From assembly GCA_947632205.1 (NCBI GenBank), contig CANROK010000007.1:1-38771 (forward strand): a stretch of 38,771 nucleotides of DNA, read 5' to 3'. Made by a program: the position numbers and the translations under genes. Shown here in pieces: positions 31,304 through 37,111 of this stretch. The notes below the pieces were generated by a model. That model was given only the letters and a program-made list of their open reading frames with translations. It did no database searches and had not been told where the DNA came from. Numbering within the stretch: position 1 is the stretch's first letter; each line of letters opens with the position of its first letter. Source of the DNA: an uncultured Bacilli bacterium (GTDB lineage: Bacteria; Bacillota_I; Bacilli_A; RF39; UBA660).

Positions 31304-32145
31304 TATCTATCATCAACCTTTTCAAATTTCATTTCGTTAGTTTCTAAGAATTGTCTTAAAGCTTTCATTTGTGATGTTTTACCTGTTATTCTTAAAACAT
31401 AAGTTAGAATTCCATCTGTTACCTTTTCTTCAACTTTCGTAGTTGCCATTTTTTCCATATTTTCTGTTTTCTTCTCTTCAACTACTTTTACACTATCTTC
31501 TTGTTGAGTTTTTAACAATTCTTCTTTTTTCATCAATTCATTATTTTTGGTAATAACTTCGCTTAAATTAAACTTTAGTAAATAATCATTTTTTAATTCT
31601 ACTTCATATTTACTATTCAAATTTCCAATAGCTAATAAATCATTTCTAATTGTTGCTATTCTTTCTTCAATTTCTTTTTCAATAAGTTCAATTTTATATG
31701 TTTTATTTAACCATTTTTCATTAAATATTTTTTCCAAAGTCAATACTTTATCTAATTCTTCAACATGTTTTTGAAAAATATTTTCAATTTCTACTCTTTT
31801 TTTATCTTTTTCCTTTTTTTCTACACTTTTTACTATTTCATCTATTTGTAAGCTTGCCTCATTTATTAAATCTGTTGTTTCTTTTACAATTGACTTAAAG
31901 CTTTCAAAAGGTTGCATAAACTTTTTTTCTAATTCTATTCTTTGTTTATTTAATAATTTACTTGTATTATTTAATAAAGCTCTGTCTTTCACTGCTAGAT
32001 CAATTGTATTCGCTGTATAATTTTCAGCTTTATAATTTGGTAAAATTTCCTTTACCTTTTCAAGAATGGTTAAAGCATTAGTTTCTAATATCCCTAGCTC
32101 TTGCTTTGATACAATTAATTCTAAATCTTTTTCTTGTAATTCCAT
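31303..32145 (-). CDS. DUF1351 protein
   Basis: The 280-residue product matches DUF1351: an N-terminal 'LGILETNALTILEKVKEILPNYK' element, a central coiled coil and a C-terminal domain TYVLRITGKTSQMKALRQFL. The family almost always lies next to ERF or RecT genes in Bacillota phages, so a role in recombination or replication is likely, but none is established. It directly follows the ERF gene. Confidence 0.75.
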   Translation of the reverse strand: MELQEKDLELIVSKQELGILETNALTILEKVKEILPNYKAENYTANTIDLAVKDRALLNNTSKLLNKQRIELEKKFMQPFESFKSIVKETTDLINEASLQIDEIVKSVEKKEKDKKRVEIENIFQKHVEELDKVLTLEKIFNEKWLNKTYKIELIEKEIEERIATIRNDLLAIGNLNSKYEVELKNDYLLKFNLSEVITKNNELMKKEELLKTQQEDSVKVVEEKKTENMEKMATTKVEEKVTDGILTYVLRITGKTSQMKALRQFLETNEMKFEKVDDR

Positions 32146-32748
32146 CTAAAATACCTCTTCTTCCTTTTTGTTTTTTATTGGTTTCTTTTTTAATATTTCG
32201 ATTGCTAATTTTAATTGTGCATTAGTCATTTTTGTATTGTCTTTAACTTTGAAATGTTTATATACTTCTTCTCTATCAGTTTCCGTTGCAATAAGTAATT
32301 CTTCAAAATCTGCTAATAACTTTATAGATTCTTCATTAGCTTTAATTATGTTTTCTGCTGGTTCTTTGTTTTGAATATCGCTTTCAGCTATTTCTAAAGC
32401 ATTAATATACAAATATCTTCTTAAGTATGTTATTTGTCCACCTAATGCTTGAACTGGTGAACTTCCTTTTATACTTGCCTCAGCAACTGGTATTGAAAAT
32501 ACAATTTTATCTTCGATATTTTCTGTATTTATAATTTCTAATTTAGCAGTTTCATTATCCAAATTGAAAATACTTGTAATCTTGTTTTTTGCAAATAATT
32601 GATTAACTGTTGGTAAAAAATCTTTTAACTCAAAATATTCATATCCTGAATAAGTGTTTTTGCCACTTTTTTTAATTTTTTTATCGTTTAATTCTACTCT
32701 ACATATTTGTAATTTTTCGTATATATTTTTTTTATTTTCCTCTTTCAT
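32146..32748 (-). CDS. erf: ERF-family single-strand annealing protein
   Basis: The 200-residue product contains the ERF signature: GYEYFELKDFLPTVNQLF (residues 35-52) and 'PVQALGGQITYLRRYLYINALEIAESD' with GGQITYLRRYL as the core. ERF proteins anneal complementary single strands during phage recombination and circularisation. The C-terminal tail is Lys/Glu-rich, with a stretch resembling a partner-binding module (NAQLKLAIEILKKKP). Neighbours DUF1351, two SSBs and NinB support the role. Confidence 0.85.
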   Translation of the reverse strand: MKEENKKNIYEKLQICRVELNDKKIKKSGKNTYSGYEYFELKDFLPTVNQLFAKNKITSIFNLDNETAKLEIINTENIEDKIVFSIPVAEASIKGSSPVQALGGQITYLRRYLYINALEIAESDIQNKEPAENIIKANEESIKLLADFEELLIATETDREEVYKHFKVKDNTKMTNAQLKLAIEILKKKPIKNKKEEEVF

Positions 32749-32763
32749 TTTTTCCTTTCTACT

Positions 32764-33309
32764 TTAATCACTTTCTAAAAACTTTTTTGCTTCTTCTAAT
32801 CCTGGTGGATTAAATATAAAATTTATTAATTTTTTTTCATATTCATTAGTTGTTAAACTTTCTATTTTTTTTAAAAAGCTATTATATTTTTCATCAAATT
32901 CTTCATCGGACATTTTATACATTTTTGCCTTAGTTGACTTATCAAAGTTCCAACCATATTCTTTGTACTTTGATTCAATGTAATTAATGGATCTACATCT
33001 ATCTTCGTGTTCATGTGCTTCTTCAATATCAATTAGTGGCTTTCTACAGAACTTACAATATGTCTTAACTTTTTTATAATCTATTTTTTCTCTTATTTTT
33101 GGTAAACCTTTTAAAATTACCTCTAGTTGTGGTGGACGATTATAATACTTTTCATCTTCCATCAAAAGTCTCAATTTTGCTTTTACATCTTCGCAACTAT
33201 ACTGAGTTAATTCTAATGACCAGTAATCATAAAAATCTTCCTTAAATTCGTGCTTTGGATAACTTGCTTCTAAGAATTTAAATAATAAGTCTATATCAGT
33301 TTTGTTCAT
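32764..33309 (-). CDS. Replicative helicase loader/inhibitor-like (G39P type) with zinc knuckle
   Basis: The 181-residue product has an N-terminal helical region (FKFLEASYPKHEF ... WSLELTQYSCEDVKAKLRLL) like G39P-type helicase loader partners, then a Cys/His cluster (CKFCRKPLIDIEEAHEHEDRC) that may bind zinc. It overlaps the DnaD gene by 14 bases. G39P-like proteins bring the host DnaB-type helicase to the phage origin. No DnaC/DnaI-type ATPase motif is present. Confidence 0.65.
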   Translation of the reverse strand: MNKTDIDLLFKFLEASYPKHEFKEDFYDYWSLELTQYSCEDVKAKLRLLMEDEKYYNRPPQLEVILKGLPKIREKIDYKKVKTYCKFCRKPLIDIEEAHEHEDRCRSINYIESKYKEYGWNFDKSTKAKMYKMSDEEFDEKYNSFLKKIESLTTNEYEKKLINFIFNPPGLEEAKKFLESD

Positions 33310-33943
33310 TCTTATTTCTCCATCGCTCTAAAGCTTCTTCACTTTTTTGAGAATTGGTTTTATAAGTATTACTAACATTCTTAGTCTTTGAAAATTCTTC
33401 GTCAAATTTTATTGCTTGACTAACAGTTGTTATGCCATTAGATTTAAAAGTGCTTAAAATTCTATCAACATATTTTGTACTAAAGACTTTGTTTAGTACT
33501 GTTTGCTTAATAGCATATCTTGTAAGTTCATTATCTTCCCAATTTTGTATTATTTCTAAATCAACAGGATAAAGTACAAATCCATTTTCTTCCATAAATT
33601 CAATTATATTATTATTTAAAATATTATAATTTAAATTATTATTAACATTATCATTTACATTAACATTAACATCTTGATGTGATTTTTGTTCGATTTCATT
33701 TTGATTTTGATTTGATTTTATTTTGATTTTATTTAGTTTATTTTTTGATTTTGTTTTGATTTTATCTAATGGTCTTTTTAAGTTGTTAAAAATAGCCAGT
33801 TGTTCATTGTCTAAATCTATTATTTTATCTTCAAACATATATTGCCAAATTGCATATACAATCTCAGCTTCTTTTTGTTCATTTTTTAATAACTTTATTA
33901 GATCATTAAATTCTTTATAAATTGTAAAACTTTTTACTGACAT
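33296..33943 (-). CDS. DnaD-domain replication initiator
   Basis: The 215-residue product has an N-terminal DUF6291-like domain (SFTIYKEFNDLIKLL ... DLDNEQLAIFNNLKRPLDKIK). An Asn/Asp/Val-rich linker follows (residues 75-110), then a DnaD/DnaB_2-type domain (IIEFMEENGFVL ... NWEDNELTRYAIKQTVLNKV ... SAGI-like turn, then FDEEF). Such proteins open or mark the origin and recruit the helicase loader. The linker-coding DNA contains tandem repeats that probably are the origin itself. AGGAGATAAG precedes the ATG. Confidence 0.8.
   Translation of the reverse strand: MSVKSFTIYKEFNDLIKLLKNEQKEAEIVYAIWQYMFEDKIIDLDNEQLAIFNNLKRPLDKIKTKSKNKLNKIKIKSNQNQNEIEQKSHQDVNVNVNDNVNNNLNYNILNNNIIEFMEENGFVLYPVDLEIIQNWEDNELTRYAIKQTVLNKVFSTKYVDRILSTFKSNGITTVSQAIKFDEEFSKTKNVSNTYKTNSQKSEEALERWRNKNEQN
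33600..33765. other. Candidate phage replication origin inside the initiator gene
   Basis: The linker of the DnaD gene is coded by repeated AAATCAAAA/TTTTGATTT units (33691-33765, at least five full or near-full copies, partly 11-12 bases apart). They are followed by a very AT-rich run with TTAATG repeats (33600-33675). Iterons beside an AT-rich unwinding region, placed within the initiator gene, are the known arrangement in lambda O and in many siphoviruses of Gram-positive hosts. Confidence 0.6.
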
Positions 33944-33979
33944 CTTATCTCCTGTATTCTAAACCATTACCCACCTGAT

Positions 33980-34008
33980 TTGATTTTTCTGCTATTTTTT
34001 GCTATAAT
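33980..34008 (+). promoter_or_regulatory. Extended -10 promoter on the plus strand
   Basis: TTGATT (33980-33985), 17 bases, then TATAAT (34003-34008) with TG one base upstream, forming an extended -10 box. It points away from the DnaD gene and into the 3' end of the small membrane-protein gene at 34028-34186. Confidence 0.65.
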
Positions 34009-34013
34009 TACCT

Positions 34014-34086
34014 TGTTAAATTTTTATTTAACGAGATAATTTAGCTGTACTGACTTGTTGGGAATTTATGGAGTCAGTACTTTTTT
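34014..34086 (+). ncRNA. Antisense RNA to a small membrane-protein gene
   Basis: A transcript from the promoter at 33980-34008 would meet a GTTAAAT/ATTTAAC hairpin and then a strong terminator: GTACTGACT (34047-34055) pairing with AGTCAGTAC (34072-34080), followed by TTTTTT. Its length would be about 73 bases, nearly all complementary to the end of the gene at 34028-34186. This looks like a cis-antisense control RNA, in the manner of plasmid or toxin-antitoxin systems. Confidence 0.5.
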
Positions 34087-34186
34087 GTTGATTTAAATAT
34101 CTAAATCGTAAATTCAATGCTACTACTCCAAATATTAAGACGGTATAAAATAATATTAGCCCAAATAAATCTTTTATTTTTTTCAT
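34028..34186 (-). CDS. Small single-span membrane protein (52 residues)
   Basis: The open frame starts at ATG 34186 behind a very strong ATGGAGGTG site and ends TAA at 34028. The product has a membrane segment at about residues 7-25 (LFGLILFYTVLIFGVVALN) and a polar tail with LNLRFRYLNQ. I recall similar small membrane proteins near phage replication genes. The size and the antisense RNA over its 3' half also recall type I toxins, but no toxin family was recognised. Confidence 0.65.
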   Translation of the reverse strand: MKKIKDLFGLILFYTVLIFGVVALNLRFRYLNQQKSTDSINSQQVSTAKLSR

Positions 34187-34202
34187 TATTACACCTCCAT
34201 TT

Positions 34203-34403
34203 CTATATTAAATTCTTATCTTCTTTTAATATTTGTTTTAACTCTTCTTCTGTATAAAAACATTCTGAAATGTCTATGCCTGCTTCATATTGTCTTTTTG
34301 CTATTTCATTTAATACATCATACAAATGAGTTAAATTTTCTTTCTTCTCTTCTATTGAAAGATTATTTTCTTTTTCTATAATTTTTGTACTGCCATAATA
34401 CAT
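34203..34403 (-). CDS. First early protein, unknown function
   Basis: The 66-residue charged helical product begins MYYGSTKIIEKENNLSIEEK and ends with YTEEELKQILKEDKNL. No motif recognised. Its ATG follows AAAGGGGAG. It is the first gene after the early control region (34404-34614), so it would be among the first expressed in the lytic cycle. Confidence 0.5.
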   Translation of the reverse strand: MYYGSTKIIEKENNLSIEEKKENLTHLYDVLNEIAKRQYEAGIDISECFYTEEELKQILKEDKNLI

Positions 34404-34430
34404 ATTGAAAACTCCCCTTTCATTGTCGTA

Positions 34431-34442
34431 TTTTGTCGAGCT
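34431..34442 (-). repeat. 12-base motif AGCTCGACAAAA shared with the integrase leader
   Basis: AGCTCGACAAAA (minus strand 34442-34431) occurs again on the plus strand at 37022-37033, upstream of the integrase gene. Next to the first copy a second CGACAA follows (TACGACAATG). Both copies lie in gene-free leader sequence, so a shared regulator or chance are both possible. Confidence 0.35.
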
Positions 34443-34447
34443 ATTAA

Positions 34448-34476
34448 ATTTTATGACTTACAAATGGTTATGTTAC
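34448..34476 (-). promoter_or_regulatory. Candidate early promoter (leftward)
   Basis: On the minus strand GTAACA (34476-34471) and TAAAAT (34453-34448) are 17 bases apart. An imperfect palindrome ACCTG-TTACAG-CAGGT (34475-34490) meets the -35 box and may be an operator. It would drive the early operon beginning at 34403. The stretch 34404-34614 holds this promoter, a 12-base motif shared with the integrase leader and a long inverted repeat. Confidence 0.35.
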
Positions 34477-34496
34477 CTGTTACAGCAGGTTTTATA

Positions 34497-34604
34497 TTCA
34501 GACACTTAGTTGAGAACTAGATCAAATATAGAGTTGTGGAAGATAAAAAATAAGAAAAAGTTTTAATAATTTTAATAATTCTAGTTCTCAGTTAAGTGCC
34601 TGAA
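34497..34604. repeat. Long inverted repeat (25-base arms) in the early control region
   Basis: TTCAGACACTTAGTTGAGAA(CTAGA), 34497-34521, pairs with the arm at 34580-34604. As plus-strand RNA all but one position pair (two as G-U), around a 58-base AT-rich loop. As minus-strand RNA there are two mismatches. It could be a recombination or protein-binding site, or an RNA hairpin that separates transcription of the plus- and minus-strand modules. Confidence 0.6.
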
Positions 34605-34614
34605 ATTTAATTTA

Positions 34615-34686
34615 TTAATTTTCTTCTTCAGAAGTAGCTTCTTCAATCATTTCAATAATTTCTTCCGTTGTGCACTCTCTAAACAT
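34615..34686 (-). CDS. Possible 23-residue acidic peptide
   Basis: ATG at 34686 behind GAAAGG (12 bases away) opens a short acidic frame (MFRECTTEEIIEMIEEATSE ...) that ends TAA. It may be a leader peptide or a tiny regulator. The length makes chance possible. Acceptable spacing and amino-acid content like its neighbours are the only support. Confidence 0.3.
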   Translation of the reverse strand: MFRECTTEEIIEMIEEATSEEEN

Positions 34687-34712
34687 GTTTATCACTTTCC
34701 TTTCTTTTTTAA

Positions 34713-34741
34713 TTGATTATTTCTTTTTACTCCTTTAAAAT
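34713..34741 (+). promoter_or_regulatory. Promoter for the plus-strand gene at 34768
   Basis: TTGATT (34713-34718), 17 bases, TAAAAT (34736-34741). The ribosome binding site AAAGGAGTG follows about 11 bases later. This gives a lone plus-strand unit inside otherwise leftward early DNA. Confidence 0.55.
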
Positions 34742-34767
34742 ATTTAATTAGAAAGGAGTGAACTTTA

Positions 34768-35058
34768 ATGAACAATAATGATTACATTTACTCTGAATTA
34801 TGTAAAATTTATGATTTATGTAAGTCAAAACACAATATAAAAGTTGAATGCTTAGTAGAAACTTCAAACTTATTTTATAAAGGTACTCTAGTTTTTGATT
34901 CTCAATTAGTAATTCCAGAAAATAGTTTAATTTTAGAAAAAGTTTCAACTTTTAATGATTTTAATTCTCCAGTAAAGCAATATGAATTAAGTATCATTTC
35001 ATTTAATGATATATTGGCTTTTTCTTACAATGTCATAAATTCATCTAATACCAAATAA
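34768..35058 (+). CDS. Plus-strand accessory protein, unknown function
   Basis: The 96-residue product (MNNNDYIYSELCKIYDLCKS ...) has a helical start, a strand-rich middle (GTLVFDSQLVIPENSLILEKV) and no known motif. It has its own promoter and a strong AAAGGAGTG site and is convergent with the Cro-like gene unit, its last bases overlapping the 41-residue minus-strand gene. This independent layout is typical of a 'moron' expressed from the prophage. It could have a role in the lysogen. Confidence 0.55.
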   Translation: MNNNDYIYSELCKIYDLCKSKHNIKVECLVETSNLFYKGTLVFDSQLVIPENSLILEKVSTFNDFNSPVKQYELSIISFNDILAFSYNVINSSNTK

Positions 35059-35166
35059 AAACTTTAATAAAGCTAAATCTGCTTCATAAATTGTTTCATC
35101 ACTTTTACATTTACGAATTAATGAGTTAATAAGTTCCACTTTTAACTCATTTATTTTTTCTTCCAT
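35041..35166 (-). CDS. Small helical protein (41 residues) after the Cro-like gene
   Basis: ATG at 35166 behind AGGAGGAAAAAAT opens a frame for a short helical product (MEEKINELKVELINSLIRKC ...) ending at TGA 35041. It follows the Cro-like gene by 11 bases and shares its transcript. Its end overlaps the opposing gene at 34768-35058 by 18 bases, so both transcripts could interfere. Function unknown. Confidence 0.55.
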   Translation of the reverse strand: MEEKINELKVELINSLIRKCKSDETIYEADLALLKFLFGIR

Positions 35167-35177
35167 ATTTTTTCCTC

Positions 35178-35387
35178 CTAACTATTACTTGATATTGAAT
35201 CAATAAATATGTTCGGTTCTACTTTTAAAGCAATAATAATTTCTATAAATTCATCAGCTGTTAGCTTTCTTTGACCATTCAATATCATTGATAGAACATT
35301 TTCTTGAATACCTGTCTTTTCGGAAATATATTTTTGTTTAATTCCATGTTCTTCAATATATTTGGATATTTTTTGATATACTTTCAT
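35178..35387 (-). CDS. Cro-like XRE-family repressor
   Basis: The start is set at the ATG at 35387 (69 residues, MKVYQKISKY), which has AGAAGGGAG upstream; the longer reading from 35408 starts inside an operator. The product is a single helix-turn-helix (KQKYISEKTGIQENVLSMILNG, recognition helix ENVLSMILN). It is divergent from the CI-like gene across three palindromes, the standard genetic switch. It should favour the lytic pathway by turning off the repressor promoter. Confidence 0.8.
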   Translation of the reverse strand: MKVYQKISKYIEEHGIKQKYISEKTGIQENVLSMILNGQRKLTADEFIEIIIALKVEPNIFIDSISSNS

Positions 35388-35403
35388 ATTTCTCCCTTCT
35401 AAT

Positions 35404-35418
35404 TTCAATATTCTTGAA
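35404..35418. promoter_or_regulatory. Operator 1 of the immunity switch
   Basis: TTCAATATTCTTGAA, a 15-base near-palindrome, lies just downstream of the expected leftward start site (about 35422). It shares its arms (TTCAA, TTGAA) with two further copies at 35436 and 35477. Confidence 0.8.
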
Positions 35419-35428
35419 ATACAATTCT

Positions 35429-35458
35429 ATTTTAATTCAATATTATTGAATATGTCAA
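35429..35458 (-). promoter_or_regulatory. Leftward lytic promoter of the Cro-like gene
   Basis: TTGACA (35458-35453) and TAAAAT (35434-35429) are 18 bases apart on the minus strand. Operator 2 fills the spacer exactly, so a bound repressor would exclude RNA polymerase. Confidence 0.75.
35436..35450. promoter_or_regulatory. Operator 2 of the immunity switch
   Basis: TTCAATATTATTGAA, the most symmetrical of the three copies, sits between the -35 and -10 boxes of the leftward promoter. Its centre is 32 bases from operator 1 and 41 from operator 3, about three and four helix turns. Confidence 0.8.
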
Positions 35459-35476
35459 TAGTTTTTTTAACAAAAA

Positions 35477-35491
35477 TTCAAAAATATTGAA
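35477..35491. promoter_or_regulatory. Operator 3 of the immunity switch
   Basis: TTCAAAAATATTGAA lies 8 bases upstream of the -35 box of the likely repressor promoter. Bound protein there could activate or limit repressor synthesis. Confidence 0.7.
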
Positions 35492-35499
35492 TTTTTATG

Positions 35500-35528
35500 T
35501 TTACGAATATGAATTTTTATGTTATATT
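35500..35528 (+). promoter_or_regulatory. Candidate rightward promoter of the CI-like gene
   Basis: TTTACG (35500-35505), 17 bases, TATATT (35523-35528). The start site would be about 35535, just ahead of the AAAGGAG at 35540. The weak -35 box would suit activation from operator 3. Confidence 0.5.
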
Positions 35529-35550
35529 TCTTTATAAGAAAGGAGACAAA

Positions 35551-35925
35551 ATGGCTATAGGTGATAACATAAGAACAGCAAGAATTAACAAAGGGTTAAC
35601 TCAAACACAATTAGCTGAATTACTACAATATAGAAATTGTATTGTTGGAAACACTACTATAAGCAATTGGGAAAATGGAACTTCTAAACCTGACCCAGAT
35701 ACAATTGAAGAATTATGTAAAATTTTAGGTGTTGATGCTAATTATTTGTTAGATTTTAATAAAATAAAAAAAGAAAGTCAAAATGATGACATTTCCAAAC
35801 GAGAAGTATTATTTAATAAAACTAAAGAAATAATATCAAATGATGATTGGGAAACAATAGAATTTATAATGAATAAAACAATTAAAAATTATGAAGAAAG
35901 TAAAAAAAAAGGAAGTGATAACTAA
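35551..35925 (+). CDS. CI-like XRE repressor
   Basis: The ATG at 35551 (124 residues, MAIGDNIRTARINKG) is chosen because AAAGGAGAC precedes it; an upstream in-frame ATG has none. Residues 4-65 form the helix-turn-helix (LTQTQLAELLQ, then TTISNWENGTSKPD as recognition segment). The C-terminal part is helical and short, without the Ser-Lys protease of LexA-type repressors, so release by self-cleavage is unlikely. The ImmA-like peptidase encoded at 36671 is the candidate inactivator. Likely binds the three TTCAA-type operators. Confidence 0.85.
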   Translation: MAIGDNIRTARINKGLTQTQLAELLQYRNCIVGNTTISNWENGTSKPDPDTIEELCKILGVDANYLLDFNKIKKESQNDDISKREVLFNKTKEIISNDDWETIEFIMNKTIKNYEESKKKGSDN

Positions 35926-36602
35926 TGAATATTACTGCACTAAAAGTAATTAGTAAAATCTTAAACATTTTCAAAATAATTATTATAACGATTGCAGTAA
36001 TAATCTTTTTTGTATTTTTAATTTCTGGAGATTTAAAAACCTTATTTGAAGATGGTATTTTATTTATGCTCATTTTTTGTATAATAATTTTATTTATTGC
36101 TTCTAACAAGATTAATAAAATAGTCAATTCAAAAACAAATGATGATATTTTAGAAAATAAATTAAAAGAAAAAAATTATATAAAAATGATAGATAACTTT
36201 TATGTAAATGAGGTAGATAATAAATTAAAAATAAATAATAATATATATGATTTTAAAGAGATTAAAAATGTTGAATTAATCGAAGATGGTAATATTTCAA
36301 CAATTACTACTGGTAAGAAAAAAGCTTCTTTAGGAAAATCATTAGTTGGTGGGGCTTTACTAGGCGGTGTTGGAGCTATTGCTGGTGCTGGATCCGGAAA
36401 AATAAATTCTAAATCAATAGAAACAAAATATTGCACAAATCTAACTATTAAAATAGATACATCAAAATTGACAATGCCTTGTGAATTTATAAAATTAATT
36501 ACTTATAAAACCGATAAAGAAAGTTTAAAATATAAAAATGCTTTTGAAGATGCTCAAAAGTGTATATCAACAATTAAGTTATTATTAGAAAAAAACAATT
36601 AA
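35925..36602 (+). CDS. Membrane protein with a glycine-rich (glycine-zipper-like) stretch
   Basis: The 225-residue product has two membrane segments near the N-terminus (about residues 15-33 and 45-60). A domain with strands follows, then a glycine-rich run (SLVGGALLGGVGAIAGAGSG, residues about 138-157) and a C-terminal part with FEDAQKCISTIKLLL. The C-terminal order resembles the domain found in SHOCT/DUF4428-type prophage proteins. Its TAATG overlap with the repressor means it is expressed in the lysogen. A role in immunity or in exclusion of other phages is plausible but not shown. Confidence 0.6.
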   Translation: MNITALKVISKILNIFKIIIITIAVIIFFVFLISGDLKTLFEDGILFMLIFCIIILFIASNKINKIVNSKTNDDILENKLKEKNYIKMIDNFYVNEVDNKLKINNNIYDFKEIKNVELIEDGNISTITTGKKKASLGKSLVGGALLGGVGAIAGAGSGKINSKSIETKYCTNLTIKIDTSKLTMPCEFIKLITYKTDKESLKYKNAFEDAQKCISTIKLLLEKNN

Positions 36603-36670
36603 TAAGTATGCTAGTATAGGTACTTAATATATATAATTTTAAAAAAGAATAAAAAGGAAGTGTATTAAGT

Positions 36671-36976
36671 ATGAACATTCAAAATTTATTATTAGGAGAA
36701 ATAGATCAATGGGATTTGTTAAATTATTATAATGTTACTCTACTCTATGAAGAATTGCCCAATTCAGTAAATGGTTTTGTATTTAATTATGATGGTATTA
36801 ATTTTATAGTAATTAATAAATTTCTTTCTTACTATAAAAGAAAGAAAACTCTGCTCCACGAACTTGCTCATATAGAATTAAATCAACTATGTCAAAAAGA
36901 TAAAGATTTATTTGCATTTCATATAAGCAAATATGAAGATGACGCAGATAATTATATTAAATTTTTATTAGAATAA
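36671..36976 (+). CDS. ImmA/IrrE-type metallopeptidase
   Basis: The 101-residue product contains KKTLLHELAHIELN with HELAH (zinc ligands His64 and His68, catalytic Glu65 by count) and an acidic YEDDADNYIKFLL C-terminus holding the third ligand. In ICEBs1 and many prophages this family cleaves the XRE repressor to start induction. Here it follows the repressor by about 750 bases on the same strand. It is short but complete for this group. GGAAG lies upstream of the ATG. Confidence 0.8.
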   Translation: MNIQNLLLGEIDQWDLLNYYNVTLLYEELPNSVNGFVFNYDGINFIVINKFLSYYKRKKTLLHELAHIELNQLCQKDKDLFAFHISKYEDDADNYIKFLLE

Positions 36977-36978
36977 AA

Positions 36979-37008
36979 AAATTCCCTACTTGCTGCAACA
37001 AGTAAGGG
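36979..37008 (-). terminator. Leftward terminator between integrase and immunity genes
   Basis: On the minus strand CCCTTACTTG and CAAGTAGGG pair (9 base pairs, one bulged T) around TTGCAG and are followed by AATTTTTTT. It would stop leftward transcripts from the integrase region before they reach the repressor genes in antisense. In the rightward direction no T run follows. Confidence 0.6.
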
Positions 37009-37041
37009 TATAGAAAACCTAAGCTCGACAAAAACTTATAA

Positions 37042-37111
37042 GTTACAATATGTAACTGGCTTTCCAGTTATTATTGTAACATAGAATTAATTAGAAAGAA
37101 AGTGTTACAAT
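37042..37111. repeat. Inverted GTTACAAT sites in the integrase leader
   Basis: A 39-base imperfect palindrome (37042-37080) has GTTACAAT at both outer ends and AACTGG/CCAGTT at its centre with a CTTT loop. A third GTTACAAT (37104-37111) covers the integrase start codon. This could be an operator for integrase control or an RNA hairpin that masks the ribosome binding site. The rest of 36977-37109 holds a terminator and one copy of AGCTCGACAAAA. Confidence 0.55.

Noticed and set aside
33723-33920. Rightward frame inside the DnaD gene
   Set aside because: Antisense shadow without ribosome binding site; the repeats behind it fit an origin.
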